Assembly: GCA_036263035.1 (NCBI GenBank)
Contig: DATAHR010000017.1
Location: 1-35,879, forward strand
Source of the DNA: JAICYJ01 sp036263035
Lineage (GTDB): Bacteria; Actinomycetota; Thermoleophilia; Gaiellales; JAICJC01
Direction: 5' to 3'
Length of the DNA stretch: 35,879 nucleotides
Part shown: piece after piece, positions 22,179-30,934 of the stretch
Numbering within the stretch: the stretch's first letter is position 1
How the letters are laid out: every line of letters starts with the position of its first letter
Program-made: the position numbers and the translations under genes
The notes under the pieces: generated by a model
What the model was told of the DNA's origin: nothing
What the model saw: only the letters and a program-made list of their open reading frames with translations
The model's database searches: none

Positions 22179-22889
22179 ATGGCTGATGTGAAACTCGAAG
22201 CGCGCGTGCGCGAGGGGCGCGGTGGCAAGGACGCCAAGGCCCTGCGTGCTGCCGGCGAGATCCCCGGTGTGATCTACACGTCCAGCAGCGGCAAGGATGG
22301 CTCGACGCCGATCTGCGTCGGTGCCCGCGATCTGCGCACGGCCGTCTCCGGCCCCGGTGGCCAGCACGCCATCATCGACCTCACCGTCGACGGCAAGGGC
22401 AAAGCCCACTCGGTGATCATCAAGGACATGCAGCTGGATCCGGTGCGCGACCGCGTGATCCACATCGACTTCCACGAGGTGCGGCTCGACCAGCCGATCA
22501 ACACGGTGGTGCGCGTGGTGCTCGAGGGCACGCCGGCCGGTGTGGGCATGGGCGGCGTGCTCAGCCAGCCGACGCACGAGCTCCACATCTCCGTGCTGCC
22601 GACCGCGATCCCCGAAGAGATCACCGTCGATGTGAGCGCGCTCGACATCGGCGGATCGCTGCGCCTGGTCGACATCCCGCCGGTCGAGGGCGTTACGTTC
22701 CTCGACGATCCGGAGGGCACCGCGCTTGCAACCGTCAGCGCGCCGATCTCCGAGGAGGAGCTCGAGGCGCCCGCAGCCGAGGGCGAGGAGGAAGCCGAGG
22801 CTGCGGCGCAGGAGGGTGCGGAGGCCGAGGGCGACGGCGGCGAGGCCGAGGGCGAGGCGCCGGCGGAGGATTCCTCGGGCGACGAGTAA
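22179..22889 (+). CDS. rplY: Ribosomal protein bL25, long (TL5/CTC) form
   Basis: A 236-aa 5S rRNA-binding protein. The N-terminal L25 domain (about 1-95) has LEARVREGRGGKDAKALRAAG, IPGVIY and DPVRDRVIHIDFHEV. The C-terminal beta domain (about 100-190) has PTHELHISVLPTAIPEEI and VSALDIGGSLRLVDI. A very acidic Glu/Ala/Gly tail of about 45 residues ends the protein, as in many actinobacterial CTC proteins. GGGAG about 8 nt before the ATG is one of the few Shine-Dalgarno-like sequences in the window. Confidence 0.95.
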   Translation: MADVKLEARVREGRGGKDAKALRAAGEIPGVIYTSSSGKDGSTPICVGARDLRTAVSGPGGQHAIIDLTVDGKGKAHSVIIKDMQLDPVRDRVIHIDFHEVRLDQPINTVVRVVLEGTPAGVGMGGVLSQPTHELHISVLPTAIPEEITVDVSALDIGGSLRLVDIPPVEGVTFLDDPEGTALATVSAPISEEELEAPAAEGEEEAEAAAQEGAEAEGDGGEAEGEAPAEDSSGDE

Positions 22890-22895
22890 GGCGGC

Positions 22896-23510
22896 GTGGG
22901 CCTGCTCCGCCGTCGCGAGTCGTCGTTCTCGTATCTGGTCGTCGGCCTGGGCAATCCCGGGCCGCGGTACCGCGATACGCGGCACAATCTCGGCCGCAGA
23001 GCCGTCGAGCTGGTGGCGTCGGAGCTCGGGGGCAGCTGGCGGTCGCGGTGGAACGGCAGAGCCAGCGAGGTGCGCGACGGCGACGAGCGGCTGATGCTGC
23101 TCGTGCCGGAGACCTTCATGAACGATTCCGGCCGGTCGGTTGCGCCGGCGCTGCGGTTCGCGAAGCTGCCGCCCGAGCGCCTGGTGGTCGTGCACGACGA
23201 GCTCGACCTGCCGATCGGCGACGTGCGGGCGAAGCGCGGGGGAGGGCTGGCAGGGCACAACGGCCTGCGATCGGTCGCGGACGCGCTGGGCACGCAGGAC
23301 TTCCTGCGGGTGCGAATCGGGATCGGCCGGCCGGAGCGGGGCGACCCCCGGCCGGTGGCGGACTGGGTGCTGACCCCGTTTCCGGCCGGCACCGACGTGG
23401 ATCGGTTCGTCCGCGACGCGGCGGACTGCACGCTCGCGGTGGTGCGGGACGGGGTGGACGCGGCGATGCGCCGGTGGAACGGGGCTGGGGGTCAGCCTTC
23501 AGGCGGTTGA
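22896..23510 (+). CDS. pth: Peptidyl-tRNA hydrolase
   Basis: A 204-aa enzyme that frees tRNA from dropped-off peptidyl-tRNA. It shows LVVGLGNPGPRYRDTRHNLG with the catalytic histidine, ETFMNDSGRSV, the catalytic aspartate in VVVHDELDLPIG, and KRGGGLAGHNGLRSV. The GTG start lies 6 nt after the rplY stop. A strong hairpin begins on the base after its TGA. Confidence 0.96.
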   Translation: MGLLRRRESSFSYLVVGLGNPGPRYRDTRHNLGRRAVELVASELGGSWRSRWNGRASEVRDGDERLMLLVPETFMNDSGRSVAPALRFAKLPPERLVVVHDELDLPIGDVRAKRGGGLAGHNGLRSVADALGTQDFLRVRIGIGRPERGDPRPVADWVLTPFPAGTDVDRFVRDAADCTLAVVRDGVDAAMRRWNGAGGQPSGG

Positions 23511-23541
23511 GATGGGGTTAGGCCTCTGGCCTGACCCCATC
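23511..23541. terminator. Bidirectional hairpin terminator between convergent genes
   Basis: GATGGGGTTAGGCC pairs with GGCCTGACCCCATC: a 14-bp stem with one T-G wobble and loop TCT. It starts on the base after the pth TGA and ends on the first base of the minus-strand TAG at 23543-23541, filling the gap exactly. There is no T-tract on either side. Confidence 0.65.
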
Positions 23542-23780
23542 TACGCGATCAGCCGGATGCGCGGCCCGTCGGTCTCCTGCACCGGCGCCGCAACCACGTC
23601 GTCCGTGCGGCTGTCCAGCCGCTGCTCGAATGCCTTGCGCAGATCCTCGCCCCGCATCCGCGGCGACGCCGAGATCTTCCAGCAGGCCAGCTTTGCCTCG
23701 AGCCGGCGCACCATCTCCGGCGGCTCGTAGAGCCGCGTGCGCACCTGGTACTCGCTCATGCCACGAGACGTGACTCGCAT
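23541..23780 (-). CDS. Hypothetical protein, 79 aa
   Basis: I do not recognise this protein. It is soluble, charged and probably mostly helical (PPEMVRRLEAKLACWKIS, GEDLRKAFEQRL) with no signal peptide. I support it because a -10-like TAGGCT (23794-23789) lies 8 nt before ATG 23780, the frame ends exactly at a hairpin terminator, and codon third positions are G/C-rich as in its neighbours. ATG 23759 is an alternative start giving 72 aa. The upstream gene ends 41 bp away, so this may be its own unit. Confidence 0.55.
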   Translation of the reverse strand: MRVTSRGMSEYQVRTRLYEPPEMVRRLEAKLACWKISASPRMRGEDLRKAFEQRLDSRTDDVVAAPVQETDGPRIRLIA

Positions 23781-23821
23781 CGCGGGCAAGCCTAACGGCT
23801 TCGACGGACGCCGTCCACTAC

Positions 23822-25126
23822 CTACCTCCGAAGCGTTTCCGCCAAACCGCGGTAGATATCCCGCGCCGACGCCACCGCCCACTCCAGGTTGCGCACGCGC
23901 ATCCGCTCGTTGGGTGAGTGGATGTTGTCGTCGACCGAGGCGAACCCGGAGAGCACCGTCGGCGTTCCGCGTGCGACCAGCGCCGCCATGATCGGTATCG
24001 AGCCGCCGCTGCGCATCGCCACCGGCGCCATGCCGGTTGCCCGCTCGATCGCGGCCATGGCGCTCGCGATCACCGGATCCTCCGGGGAGACGTACGCCGG
24101 CTCGCCGTCCGGCCAGCGCTCCAGCTCGAGCGTCGCGTGCGCCGGGCACGCTTCCCGCAGCCGCCGCTCCAGCTCGTCGCCGAGCGCGTGGGGATCCTGC
24201 CCGGGTGCGACGCGCAGCGACAGCGACGCCCGCGCCTCCGCGCCGATGCTGGTCTTGTGGATGGTCGGGTCGCCTGACCCGATCGAGTGGACGGTGATCG
24301 ACGGCTTCGTCCAGGTGCGGTCGTAGAACTCGTCCGCAGCCCGATCGTCGGCCGGCGTCGCGCCGCCGCTTCGCAGCATGTCGGCGCCCGACGGCAGCGT
24401 GGCCCAGCCGGCCCGCTCCTCCTCGGTCACTGGCGCTGCTCCCACGGCGAACAGGTCGTCCCTGCCCGCCACCGCCCCGAGCACGCCGAGCAGGTCGTGC
24501 ACCGGGTTGGCGGCCGCGCCGCCGTAGAGGCCGGAGTGCAGCTCCCTCGCGTTCGCCACCAGCCGCAGCTGGAAGCCGGTCAGGCCGCGCAGCGCGGTCG
24601 TCACGGCGGGAACGTCGTCGCTCGCCATGCCGCCGTCGAAGATCACCGCCGCCGCGAAGCGGTCGTCCAGCGTGGCCAGGTAGTCGATCACCGAGTGGCC
24701 GCCGATCTCCTCCTCGCCGTCGGCGATCACCCGGACGTTGACTCCGAGCTCGCCGGCCGCGGCCAGGTCGAGGGCCGCGCGGAGCAGCGTCCAGTAGTTG
24801 CCCTTGTCGTCGGACGCGCCGCGCGCGTACAGCCAGCCGTCGCGAACCTGCGGGTCGAACGCCGGGCTGTCCCACAGCCCCGGGTCCCCGGGTGCCTGCA
24901 CGTCGTAGTGGCCGTAGGCGACCACCGTGGGTGCGTCGGCCACCGATGCAGGGATCAGCCCGTCCACGAGCGGATTGCCGAAGCCCTCCACGACGCGGGC
25001 ATCGCCCACCAGCCTCGCCACCCAGTCGGCGGCCTCCCGCAGCTCGCGGGGATGCGCGCCGTCGCTCGAGATCGACTCGATCCGGAGCAGCTCGAACAGC
25101 TCGTCCAGCTGCAGGGTGTCGCTCAT
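23822..25126 (-). CDS. M20-family metallopeptidase (dipeptidase)
   Basis: A 434-aa di-zinc peptidase. It shows YGHYDVQAPGD with the first zinc ligand, YARGASDDKGNYW with the bridging aspartate, IADGEEEIGGHS with the catalytic base and zinc ligand, VIFDGG, and the C-terminal zinc histidine in VDDNIHSPNERM. A dimerisation domain occupies about 190-330. It resembles the CNDP-like dipeptidase/acetylornithine deacetylase group; substrate unknown. No signal peptide, so cytosolic. Its ATG directly follows the TAG of the small upstream membrane gene, with no spacing. Confidence 0.93.
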   Translation of the reverse strand: MSDTLQLDELFELLRIESISSDGAHPRELREAADWVARLVGDARVVEGFGNPLVDGLIPASVADAPTVVAYGHYDVQAPGDPGLWDSPAFDPQVRDGWLYARGASDDKGNYWTLLRAALDLAAAGELGVNVRVIADGEEEIGGHSVIDYLATLDDRFAAAVIFDGGMASDDVPAVTTALRGLTGFQLRLVANARELHSGLYGGAAANPVHDLLGVLGAVAGRDDLFAVGAAPVTEEERAGWATLPSGADMLRSGGATPADDRAADEFYDRTWTKPSITVHSIGSGDPTIHKTSIGAEARASLSLRVAPGQDPHALGDELERRLREACPAHATLELERWPDGEPAYVSPEDPVIASAMAAIERATGMAPVAMRSGGSIPIMAALVARGTPTVLSGFASVDDNIHSPNERMRVRNLEWAVASARDIYRGLAETLRR

Positions 25127-25351
25127 CTACTGGTGCTTCTGCGTGTGCTTCCCGACGGCGATGTCGATCAGCGTCAGGATCGTCAGCACGAGCGGGATGC
25201 CCAGCGCCACGACGAAGATGGTCGTCAGGGTGTAGTCGTGCCCCTCCGGCTTCTCAGGCGCGCTGCCCGTGCTGGTCGCGGCCCACGTCAGCGCCGGCAG
25301 CGCGAGCGTGAGATAGAGAGCGATCAGCGGAGCGGCAAGACGACGGCGCAC
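25127..25351 (-). CDS. Small secreted/membrane protein, 74 aa, unknown function
   Basis: The N-terminus has a signal-like segment (APLIALYLTLALPALTWAA, predicted cleavage after AATWAA-type alanines), a short polar stretch, and a membrane helix (TIFVVALGIPLVLTILTLIDIAV) ending in a basic tail KHTQKHQ. The GTG start at 25351 has GGAGGT 7 nt upstream, a clear ribosome binding site, unlike most neighbours. It is directly adjacent to the peptidase gene and divergent from mfd. I do not recognise a family. Confidence 0.65.
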   Translation of the reverse strand: MRRRLAAPLIALYLTLALPALTWAATSTGSAPEKPEGHDYTLTTIFVVALGIPLVLTILTLIDIAVGKHTQKHQ

Positions 25352-25369
25352 GGACGGGACCTCCGGTCG

Positions 25370-28300
25370 ATGACGACCGCCAGACTACCATCAGAGACGG
25401 CCGTGGAACGCACTGACCCGCTGGATCTCCCGCCCCAGACGGTGTCCGCCCTCGCCGGCGCGGACACGGCGCTCCCCTACCTGCTGGAGAGCGACGAGTT
25501 CAAGGGCTTTGCGCGCATCGCGGCCGAGGGCATTCCCCGCGCTCGGGTGTCGCCGCCGATGCTGCCGCTGCTTGCCGCGGCGCTCTGGCGCAGCCGGGAG
25601 GGTCTCACGCCCCGCGGGCTTGTTGTCGTCGTGGACGACGACGAGGCGGCTCACACCCTTGCCGACTCGGTGGCGCCCTTCCTGCCCGATGCACCCGTGG
25701 CCTACCTACCGTCCCGCGGGGCCGGGTACGGCACCGGGATCGAGCCGGCCGCCCACCTGGTCGGCGAACGGGCGCTGGCGCTCGAGGCCCTTGCAGAGGG
25801 CGGCCTGATCGCCGTCTCGGCGGACGCGCTGGTCGAGCGGGTGCTGCCGCCGCAGCGCCGGCCGGCCGCCGTGGAGCTCGAACGCGGCGCCGAGCCGGGG
25901 CTGGAGGAGGTCGTCGAGCTGCTGGCCGCGGCGGGCTACGCGCGCACCGAGACGGTCGAGGAGCGCGGGACGTTCTCGGTTCGCGGCGGCCTCGTCGACG
26001 TGTTTCCGACCACGGGCCGCGAGCCGATCCGGGCGGAGTTCTTCGGCGACGAGATCGAGCGGCTGTCGGCGTTCTCGGCGTTCACGCAGCGGTCGCTGCG
26101 CGAGCTCGATCGCGTGGTGGTGCATCCCGCCGCCGAGCCGGACGACATCGAGGGCCGCTGGGGCGCCGACGACGAGACGACGTACGTGCCGGCCGGCCTT
26201 GTGGCGCTCGGGCCGGAGCTCGAGGCCGGCGCGCAGGTGGTGGTGTGGAACCCCGAGGAGGTGCTGGAGGACGTCCGCGACTGCTGGGCGGAGCATGCGG
26301 AGCGCCTGCGCGATCCGGAGCAGCGCGGGCGCGGCTACGTCCGGGTCGAGGACGTCGAGGCGCTGATCGAGCGCTCCGGCGCGCTGGAGGAGCTGCCGCT
26401 CGGCCAGACCTACTCGTTCGAGGCGCAGCCGCCGGCGCTGGCGTCGTTCGGGCTGGCGGAGGCCGAGAACGAGCTGCGTGCCCTGGTGCGCGCCGGCTAC
26501 CGCGTGCTGGTCTGCTTCCCGCATCTGGGCGAGGCCGAGCGCACGCGGCTCGCCCTCACCCGGATCGAGGTCGAGGCGCCGCCTCCCGGGGGCGCAGGCC
26601 CCGAGGAGCCCGGCGTGGCGTTCCTCCAGGGCGCCGTGCGGGGCGGGATCGTGGTGCCGTGGCTGCGGCTCGCGGTGCTGCCCTCGGGGCAGCTGTTCCG
26701 GCGGCGCGCGCCCCGGCGCGCCGTCGGCATGGGCCGCGCGCTGGCCGCGTTCGGAGACCTGCGGCCCGGCGACTACGTCGTTCACGACGACCATGGCGTC
26801 GGCCGCTTCGTCCGCTTCGACACCCGCGAGGTGGGCGGGGTCGTCCGTGACTACCTCTACCTGGAGTTCCGCGGCGACGACCGGCTGTACGTGCCGCACG
26901 AGCAGCTCGGCAAGGTCAGCCGCTACATCGGGGCCGACGGATCTGCGCCGGCGCTGGCGAAGCTCGGCGGCAAGGCATGGAACACGCTCAAGGCGCGGGC
27001 CCGCGTTGCGGTGCGTGAGCTGGCCGGCGAGCTGCTCGCGCTCTACGCCCGCCGCCAGGCATCGACCCGGCCGCCGTTCCCGCCCGAGGACGAGTGGGCC
27101 GCCCGGCTCGAGGCCAGCTTCCCCTACCAGGAGACCGACGACCAGCAGCGCGCGATCGACGCGGTGACCGAGGACATGGAGGCTGAGCAGCCGATGGACC
27201 GGCTGGTCTGCGGCGACGTCGGCTTCGGCAAGACCGAGGTGGCCGTGCGCGCGGCGATGAAGTGCATCTCGGGCGGCCGGCAGGTGCTCGCGCTGGTGCC
27301 GACCACGGTGCTCGCCCAGCAGCACGGCGCCACGTTCCGCGATCGCTTCCGAGACTTCCCGGTGCGGGTCGAGATCGTGTCCCGCTTCCGTGCGCCGGCC
27401 GAGGTCAAGCGCGTGCTCGCCGACTTCCGCGAGGGGAAGGTGGACGTCCTGATCGGCACCCACCGTGTGCTGTCGCGCGATGTGGTGCCGGGCAACCTGG
27501 GCCTCGTGATCGTCGATGAGGAGCAGCGCTTCGGCGTGGCGCAAAAGGAGCTGCTGCGCCAGATGCGGCTCGAGGTGGACGTGCTTGCGATGTCGGCGAC
27601 CCCCATCCCGCGGACGCTGCACATGTCGCTGTCGGGCCTGCGCGACATCTCGGTGATCACCACGCCGCCACGCGGCCGGCGGCCGATCAAGACGCACGTC
27701 GGCGAGTTCGACGAGGAGCTGATCGCCTCCGCGCTGCGGCGCGAGCACGCCCGCGAGGGCCAGTCCTTCTACCTGCACAACCGCGTGGAGACGATCGACG
27801 AGGCCGCCGAGCGCGTGCGCTCCTGGGTGCCCGAGCTGCGGGTGGGAGTCGCGCACGGGCAGATGGCCGAGCGGCAGCTCGAGAACGCAATGCTGGCGTT
27901 CCTGCGCGGCGACTACGACGTGCTCGTGTCGACCACCATCATCGAATCGGGCCTCGACATCCCGCAGGCGAACACGCTCGTCGTCGAGCGCGCGGACCTG
28001 CTCGGCCTCTCGCAGCTGTATCAGATCCGCGGGCGCGTGGGGCGGAGCGACGTAACCGCGCACTCCTACCTGTTCTACCCGGACCGGCGCGAGCTGTCGG
28101 AGGAGGCGCGGCACCGCCTCTCGACGCTCGCCGACTACACCGAGCTCGGCTCCGGCTACCGCATCGCCATGCGCGACCTCGAGCTTCGCGGCGCCGGCAA
28201 CCTGCTCGGCGACGAGCAGTCCGGCCACGTCGCCGCGGTGGGCTTCGAGCTCTACGTGGAGCTGCTGGCCGAAGCGGTGGCCGAGCTGCAGGGAGCCGCC

Positions 28301-28771
28301 GCGCCGGCGCCCAGGGCCGTGCGGGTGGACGCCCAGGTGGATGCCTACGTGCCTGCCGACTACGTGTCGCTGGAGGCGGTCAAGATCGACCTGCACCGCC
28401 GGCTGGCGCTGGCGTCCTCGGTGTCGGAGCTGCGCGAGCTGCGGGCAGAGGTCGCCGACCGTTTCGGCCCGCTGCCGGACCCGGTGGAGAACCTGTTCGG
28501 CATCCACGAGGCACGGCTGCTCGGCGCCGAGCTGGGCGCCGAGGTGGTCACCCTGCGCGGCGGCAAGGTCACCGTCGGCCCCCTGCGGCTGGACTCGTCC
28601 GAGGTGCGCGAGCTGAAGCAGCGCGCGCCGCGCGCCATCTACAGCGTCGCCTCACGCGAGGTCAGCGCCCGGCTCGAGTCCCAATCCGGCTCCAAGGAGC
28701 GGCCTCGGATGCGGGAGGGGCTGGAGATGCTCACTGCTATACTCGACGCGCGCCGCGCCCACGCGGCGTAA
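25370..28771 (+). CDS. mfd: Transcription-repair coupling factor
   Basis: A protein of about 1130 aa that removes stalled RNA polymerase and recruits UvrA. Order: UvrB-like damage-recognition modules (about 1-440; GLVDVFPTTGREPIRAEFFG), the RNA-polymerase-interaction CarD-like domain (GDYVVHDDHGVGRFVRFDT, from about 465), the helicase Walker A CGDVGFGKTEVAVRAA (about 615), the DEEQ box IVDEEQRFGVAQ (about 715), motif VI QIRGRVGRS, and a C-terminal UvrA-regulating domain. ATG 25370 is the longest sensible start; GTG 25403, 11 nt after TACCAT (25386-25391), is equally possible. The open frame further upstream is antisense of the peptidase gene. A TATACT box for the next gene lies in its last codons. 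Confidence 0.95.
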   Translation: MTTARLPSETAVERTDPLDLPPQTVSALAGADTALPYLLESDEFKGFARIAAEGIPRARVSPPMLPLLAAALWRSREGLTPRGLVVVVDDDEAAHTLADSVAPFLPDAPVAYLPSRGAGYGTGIEPAAHLVGERALALEALAEGGLIAVSADALVERVLPPQRRPAAVELERGAEPGLEEVVELLAAAGYARTETVEERGTFSVRGGLVDVFPTTGREPIRAEFFGDEIERLSAFSAFTQRSLRELDRVVVHPAAEPDDIEGRWGADDETTYVPAGLVALGPELEAGAQVVVWNPEEVLEDVRDCWAEHAERLRDPEQRGRGYVRVEDVEALIERSGALEELPLGQTYSFEAQPPALASFGLAEAENELRALVRAGYRVLVCFPHLGEAERTRLALTRIEVEAPPPGGAGPEEPGVAFLQGAVRGGIVVPWLRLAVLPSGQLFRRRAPRRAVGMGRALAAFGDLRPGDYVVHDDHGVGRFVRFDTREVGGVVRDYLYLEFRGDDRLYVPHEQLGKVSRYIGADGSAPALAKLGGKAWNTLKARARVAVRELAGELLALYARRQASTRPPFPPEDEWAARLEASFPYQETDDQQRAIDAVTEDMEAEQPMDRLVCGDVGFGKTEVAVRAAMKCISGGRQVLALVPTTVLAQQHGATFRDRFRDFPVRVEIVSRFRAPAEVKRVLADFREGKVDVLIGTHRVLSRDVVPGNLGLVIVDEEQRFGVAQKELLRQMRLEVDVLAMSATPIPRTLHMSLSGLRDISVITTPPRGRRPIKTHVGEFDEELIASALRREHAREGQSFYLHNRVETIDEAAERVRSWVPELRVGVAHGQMAERQLENAMLAFLRGDYDVLVSTTIIESGLDIPQANTLVVERADLLGLSQLYQIRGRVGRSDVTAHSYLFYPDRRELSEEARHRLSTLADYTELGSGYRIAMRDLELRGAGNLLGDEQSGHVAAVGFELYVELLAEAVAELQGAAAPAPRAVRVDAQVDAYVPADYVSLEAVKIDLHRRLALASSVSELRELRAEVADRFGPLPDPVENLFGIHEARLLGAELGAEVVTLRGGKVTVGPLRLDSSEVRELKQRAPRAIYSVASREVSARLESQSGSKERPRMREGLEMLTAILDARRAHAA
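28738..28743 (+). promoter_or_regulatory. -10 box of the SurA-like gene, inside the 3' end of mfd
   Basis: TATACT lies 35 nt before ATG 28779. The predicted short 5' UTR contains GCGCGCCGCG and CGCGGCG, which could pair. No ribosome binding site is visible. Confidence 0.4.
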
Positions 28772-28778
28772 CGCATTT

Positions 28779-29852
28779 ATGAGCCGTTTTCGCATCGTTC
28801 TCCTGGCACTGCTGATCAGCGCGGTCGCGCTGGCTGCGGCGTGCGGCGGGGGCAGCGGCAGCGGAAGCACCGCCGCCTCGCTCAACTCCGACGACGTCGC
28901 GGTGGTCGGCGACATCCACATCACCCGCAGCGAGCTCGACCACCAGATCCAGCTGCAGGAGAAGTCGGCCGAGGTCTCCAAGCAGACGCTGCCGAAGCCC
29001 GGCACGGCCGATTTCAAGACGCAGGTGACCGACCCCGTGCTGCAGCGCCTCGTCAACGAGGCCGAGATCGAGAACATCGCCAAGATCCTCGGCATCTCGG
29101 TCAGCGACTCGGAGGTGCAGAAGAAGCTGCAGGAGGGCATCCAGCAGCAGTTCGGCTCCCAGGACAAGTACCAGGCGTTCCTCAAGAAGTACGGGATCAC
29201 CGAGCAGGACATCATCGACCAGGCCGTTCGCCCGTCGCTCCTGCAGACGAAGATCGCCGACAAGCTGAAGTCGCAGTACAAGATCACCGACGCCCAGGTG
29301 AAGGACTACTACAACAAGAACAAGGCGTCGTTCGCCCAGCCGGACTCGCGCAAGGTGCACTACATCCTCGCCAAGGACAAGGCCGACGCCGACGCGGCAC
29401 GCACCTTCGTGACGAAGGGCGGCTCGTGGGGCGAGGCTGTCAAGAAGTGGTCGCTCGACTACAAGCCGGGCACGCCGCCCGCGCAGCTGGGCGCGCTGAC
29501 CGCCACCAAGGGCCAGCTCGAGACCAACTTCGAGAACTCGGTGTTCAACGACCTGCAGACGGGCGGGATCAGCATCCCGGTCGCCGTCAGCAAGAGCTAT
29601 GAGCAGTCCAACCTGGCCGGCAAGTGCAAGCCCCAGTGCTACTTCCTGATCCGCGCCGACGCGGACACCGTCAAGGGCTCCCAGCAGTCGCTCGACCAGG
29701 TGAAGGCGCAGATCATGTCGACGCTGGAGCAGTCCGTGCAGGCGCAGAAGGTCTCGAAGCGCGTGCAGGAGCTGATCGACCAGCAGCACAAGATCACCAA
29801 GTACGCGGACGGCTACAAGCCGACGCCCCCGCCCAGCACCAGCGGCGGGTAG
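28779..29852 (+). CDS. SurA/PrsA-like peptidyl-prolyl isomerase lipoprotein
   Basis: A 357-aa secreted chaperone. The signal peptide ends in lipobox LAAAC (C22), so it is anchored outside the cell membrane. Residues about 40-180 are a SurA-N-type helical domain (VVGDIHITRSELDHQI, FLKKYGITEQDIIDQAV), and about 190-300 a PpiC/parvulin-like domain (DSRKVHYILAKDKADADAA, WSLDYKPGTPPAQLGALT). Two cysteines (CKPQC) lie in the parvulin part. Another helical stretch closes the protein. It sits between mfd and mazG, where mycobacteria have no such gene. Probably helps fold secreted proteins. Confidence 0.88.
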   Translation: MSRFRIVLLALLISAVALAAACGGGSGSGSTAASLNSDDVAVVGDIHITRSELDHQIQLQEKSAEVSKQTLPKPGTADFKTQVTDPVLQRLVNEAEIENIAKILGISVSDSEVQKKLQEGIQQQFGSQDKYQAFLKKYGITEQDIIDQAVRPSLLQTKIADKLKSQYKITDAQVKDYYNKNKASFAQPDSRKVHYILAKDKADADAARTFVTKGGSWGEAVKKWSLDYKPGTPPAQLGALTATKGQLETNFENSVFNDLQTGGISIPVAVSKSYEQSNLAGKCKPQCYFLIRADADTVKGSQQSLDQVKAQIMSTLEQSVQAQKVSKRVQELIDQQHKITKYADGYKPTPPPSTSGG

Positions 29853-29863
29853 CCTCTTCCGCC

Positions 29864-30934
29864 ATGTCATCCCTGCAGCTCCTGGTCGCGCTTGGCCCCG
29901 GTGACCCAGAGCTGATACCGCTCGCCTCCTGGCGGGCACTGGAGATGGCCGGCCCCGTGCGGCTGGAGCCGGACGAGCCGCTGGCGGGCTGGCTGGGTGA
30001 GCAGGGCATTCCGCTCGCGGCAGATGCGCCGGTGGCGGCGGGCTCGGGCGAGCGGTTCGTACGTCTGGCCGCGGGCGCCGGCGGCGTGCCATGCGTCCCC
30101 GCCGGCGAGGCGCTGCACGCGCTGATGGCGGCCGACGCGATGGTCGCGCTGATGCGGCTGACCGCGCGCCTGCGCCGCGATTGCCCATGGGATCGGGAGC
30201 AGACCGCCCGATCGATCGTGCCGCACACGCTCGAGGAGGCCTACGAGGTGGCGGAGGCCGCCGAGCACGGCGATCCCGCCAAGCTGCTCGACGAGCTCGG
30301 CGACCTGCTGTTCCAGACGTCGTTCCTCGCGCTCCTGCTGGAGGAGCAGGGCGAGGGCGACTGGGCGGAGGTCGCCCGCGGCATCACCGTCAAGCTGATC
30401 CGCCGGCATCCGCACGTATTCGGGGAGGCGGAGGCGGATACGCCGGGGCAGGTGCGCCGCAACTGGGAGCAGATCAAGAGCGACCAGGAGGGCCGCACGG
30501 GCATCTTCCACGACGTCCCCGCGGTGCTTCCGGCCCTGCTCCACGCCCGCAAGGTGCAGCGGCGGGCCTCGGCCGTCGGCTTCGACTGGAGCGCCTGGGA
30601 GGGGGCCTGGGGCGACCTCGACGACGAGGTGCGGGAGCTGCGTGAGGCGCTGGACGCTGCCGGCGAGCACCGGGCAGAGCACGAGCCGGACGCCGAGGTG
30701 GTGCACGAGCTGGGCGATCTGCTGTTCGCCACTGTCAACGTCGCCAGGCTCGCCGGCGTCGATCCCGAGCTCGCCCTGCGGTCCGCCTCCGCCCGGTTCC
30801 GCGAGCGCGTCGAGCTGGCCGAGCGGCTGGCGGCGGAAGCGGGGGAGCGGTTCGCGGAGCTGCCGCTGGACGGGCAGGACGCGTGGTACCGGCGTGCGAA
30901 GCAGAGCCTGACCGAGCGGCCGGCCCATGGCTGA
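29864..30934 (+). CDS. mazG: MazG nucleoside triphosphate pyrophosphohydrolase with a remnant N-terminal methylase segment
   Basis: A 356-aa house-cleaning NTP pyrophosphatase. Two MazG domains are present: the first (about 95-200) has RRDCPWDREQTARSI, HTLEEAYEVAEAAE and ELGDLLFQ; the second (about 225-330) has KVQRRASAVGFDW, EVRELREALD and ELGDLLFATVNVARL. The first 85 residues begin LLVALGPGDPELIPLASWRAL, like the opening strand of tetrapyrrole methylases, but the rest of that domain is missing. Bacillus YabN is a full methylase-MazG fusion. The -10-like TAGCCT at the upstream stop codon lies 8 nt before the ATG. It overlaps the kinase gene by 8 nt. Confidence 0.93.
   Translation: MSSLQLLVALGPGDPELIPLASWRALEMAGPVRLEPDEPLAGWLGEQGIPLAADAPVAAGSGERFVRLAAGAGGVPCVPAGEALHALMAADAMVALMRLTARLRRDCPWDREQTARSIVPHTLEEAYEVAEAAEHGDPAKLLDELGDLLFQTSFLALLLEEQGEGDWAEVARGITVKLIRRHPHVFGEAEADTPGQVRRNWEQIKSDQEGRTGIFHDVPAVLPALLHARKVQRRASAVGFDWSAWEGAWGDLDDEVRELREALDAAGEHRAEHEPDAEVVHELGDLLFATVNVARLAGVDPELALRSASARFRERVELAERLAAEAGERFAELPLDGQDAWYRRAKQSLTERPAHG

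Noticed and set aside
24287..25369. Upstream extension of the mfd frame
   Set aside because: It is antisense to the M20 peptidase and small membrane gene, with no Mfd similarity before about 25400.
25706..28507. Minus-strand 933-codon open frame within mfd
   Set aside because: His/Arg/Gln-rich shadow of mfd, which has all expected motifs on the plus strand.
29864..30934. MazG as part of a toxin-antitoxin or phage module
   Set aside because: It lies in the conserved actinobacterial mfd-mazG-eno order and has two normal MazG domains.
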